Origin: Paenibacillus alvei DSM 29
GTDB taxonomy: Bacteria > Bacillota > Bacilli > Paenibacillales > Paenibacillaceae
DNA length: 64,000 nucleotides
Direction: 5' to 3'
Assembly: GCF_000293805.1 (NCBI RefSeq)
Contig: NZ_AMBZ01000003.1
Location: 558,001 to 622,000, forward strand
Positions 63,814 through 64,000 of this stretch are shown one piece after another. A program made the translations under genes and the position numbers. Positions within the stretch are counted from its first letter, which is position 1. The number at the start of each line of letters is the position of its first letter. The notes under the pieces are model-generated. The model was not told the origin of the DNA and did no database searches. It was given only the letters and a program-made list of their open reading frames with translations.

Positions 63814-64000
63814 TTACAAGGTGCGTCGCACTTCAACAACTTTACCTAAAACTTTAACTTGGCTAGAAGCGACCAGAATTGGTTGCATTGCAGCGTTTGA
63901 CGGCATCAGCATACATATGTCGTTTTGGAACTTAACACGCCTGAGAGTAGCGTTCTGTTCTTCTATAGCGACGATCGCAATGTCATTAGACGTAACTTCT
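63814..64000 (-). CDS. LexA/UmuD-like S24 peptidase, 3' part only
   Basis: The minus-strand frame enters from the right edge and stops at 63814. The 61 visible residues match the C-terminal S24 fold: NDIAIVAIEEQNATLRRVKF, then LMPSNAAMQPILV and VKVLGKVVEVRR, in the order seen in LexA and phage repressors. The catalytic lysine, TVKR in LexA, is replaced by Arg (ATLRR). So the protein is an S24-like repressor fragment that may not cleave itself. The DNA-binding part lies outside the window. Confidence 0.75.
   Translation of the reverse strand, partial: EVTSNDIAIVAIEEQNATLRRVKFQNDICMLMPSNAAMQPILVASSQVKVLGKVVEVRRTL

Noticed and set aside
1..64000. tRNA, rRNA, insertion sequence, CRISPR array or replication origin
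   Set aside because: None recognised on either strand by reading; a covariance or transposase search could still find a short one.

Overview
The window is a stretch of chromosome from a spore-forming Firmicute, most likely Paenibacillus or a close relative. Evidence for this: strong AGGAGG-type ribosome binding sites; frequent TTG and GTG starts; sporulation genes (spmA, spmB, dacB, ytfJ, spoIVA, a spoVIF-like gene, ypeB); a split resB/resC cytochrome-c biogenesis system; and gene order close to Bacillus subtilis from lysA to tyrA. No rRNA, tRNA, CRISPR array or insertion sequence was seen. The genus is an inference from gene content and order.

Layout. 1-6.3 kb: 3' part of lysA, ppiB, then an FMN riboswitch and the riboflavin operon ribD-ribE-ribBA-ribH. 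6.3-13.5 kb: scpA-scpB, a UPF0173 hydrolase, a DUF2953 (YtfI-like) protein, ytfJ, dacB, spmA, spmB and rluB. 13.7-19.6 kb: resA-resB-resC and the resD-resE two-component pair. 19.7-21.7 kb, minus strand: serA behind a T-box leader with a probable serine (AGC) specifier. 21.8-29.5 kb: a TPR protein, a CPBP protease, a metallophosphoesterase, mecA, prsW, ypeB, a PilZ protein and small unknowns. 29.6-39.1 kb: cmk, plsC, an S1-domain protein, yphA-like, der, plsY, gpsA, a spoVIF-like gene, DUF2768, two 2Fe-2S ferredoxins around a nucleotidyltransferase-like protein, and a lipoprotein. 39.5-43.4 kb: spoIVA, an orphan sugar-type ABC ATPase, and hup. 43.4-50.2 kb: an unlisted 57-codon minus-strand gene, mtrB (TRAP), then hepS-menG-ubiA-ubiX-mqnA-hepT and ndk. 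This cluster makes the menaquinone side chain and, through mqnA, points to the futalosine route. 50.4-63.3 kb: cheR, aroC-aroB-aroH, then trpEDCFBA-hisC-tyrA behind a leader with about twelve GAG/TAG triplets, the target expected for the TRAP protein encoded 10 kb upstream. 63.3-64 kb: an AT-rich tail with a promoter-terminator unit, a decayed minus-strand gene, and the 3' end of a LexA/UmuD-like S24 peptidase gene in which the catalytic lysine position is Arg.

The most striking global feature is that six genes (spmB, a metallophosphoesterase, ypeB, plsC, the ABC ATPase and ndk) are each broken by a frameshift at an A or T run of 5-7 bases. In five of them, adding one base to the run restores the family sequence. 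Because ndk, plsC and ypeB are conserved and their remainders are intact, a systematic homopolymer under-call is more likely than real decay, but genuine mutation cannot be excluded from the sequence alone. In addition, gpsA carries a Gly-to-Val change in its dinucleotide-binding motif.

The regulatory elements fit the genes they precede: an FMN riboswitch for riboflavin, a Ser T-box for serA, and TRAP for tryptophan. No wholly new multi-gene system was recognised. The least explained parts are the right edge (S24-like fragment, decayed gene and short transcript), the 57-residue minus-strand gene, the orphan ABC ATPase, and a promoter followed at once by a terminator-like hairpin in front of cmk.
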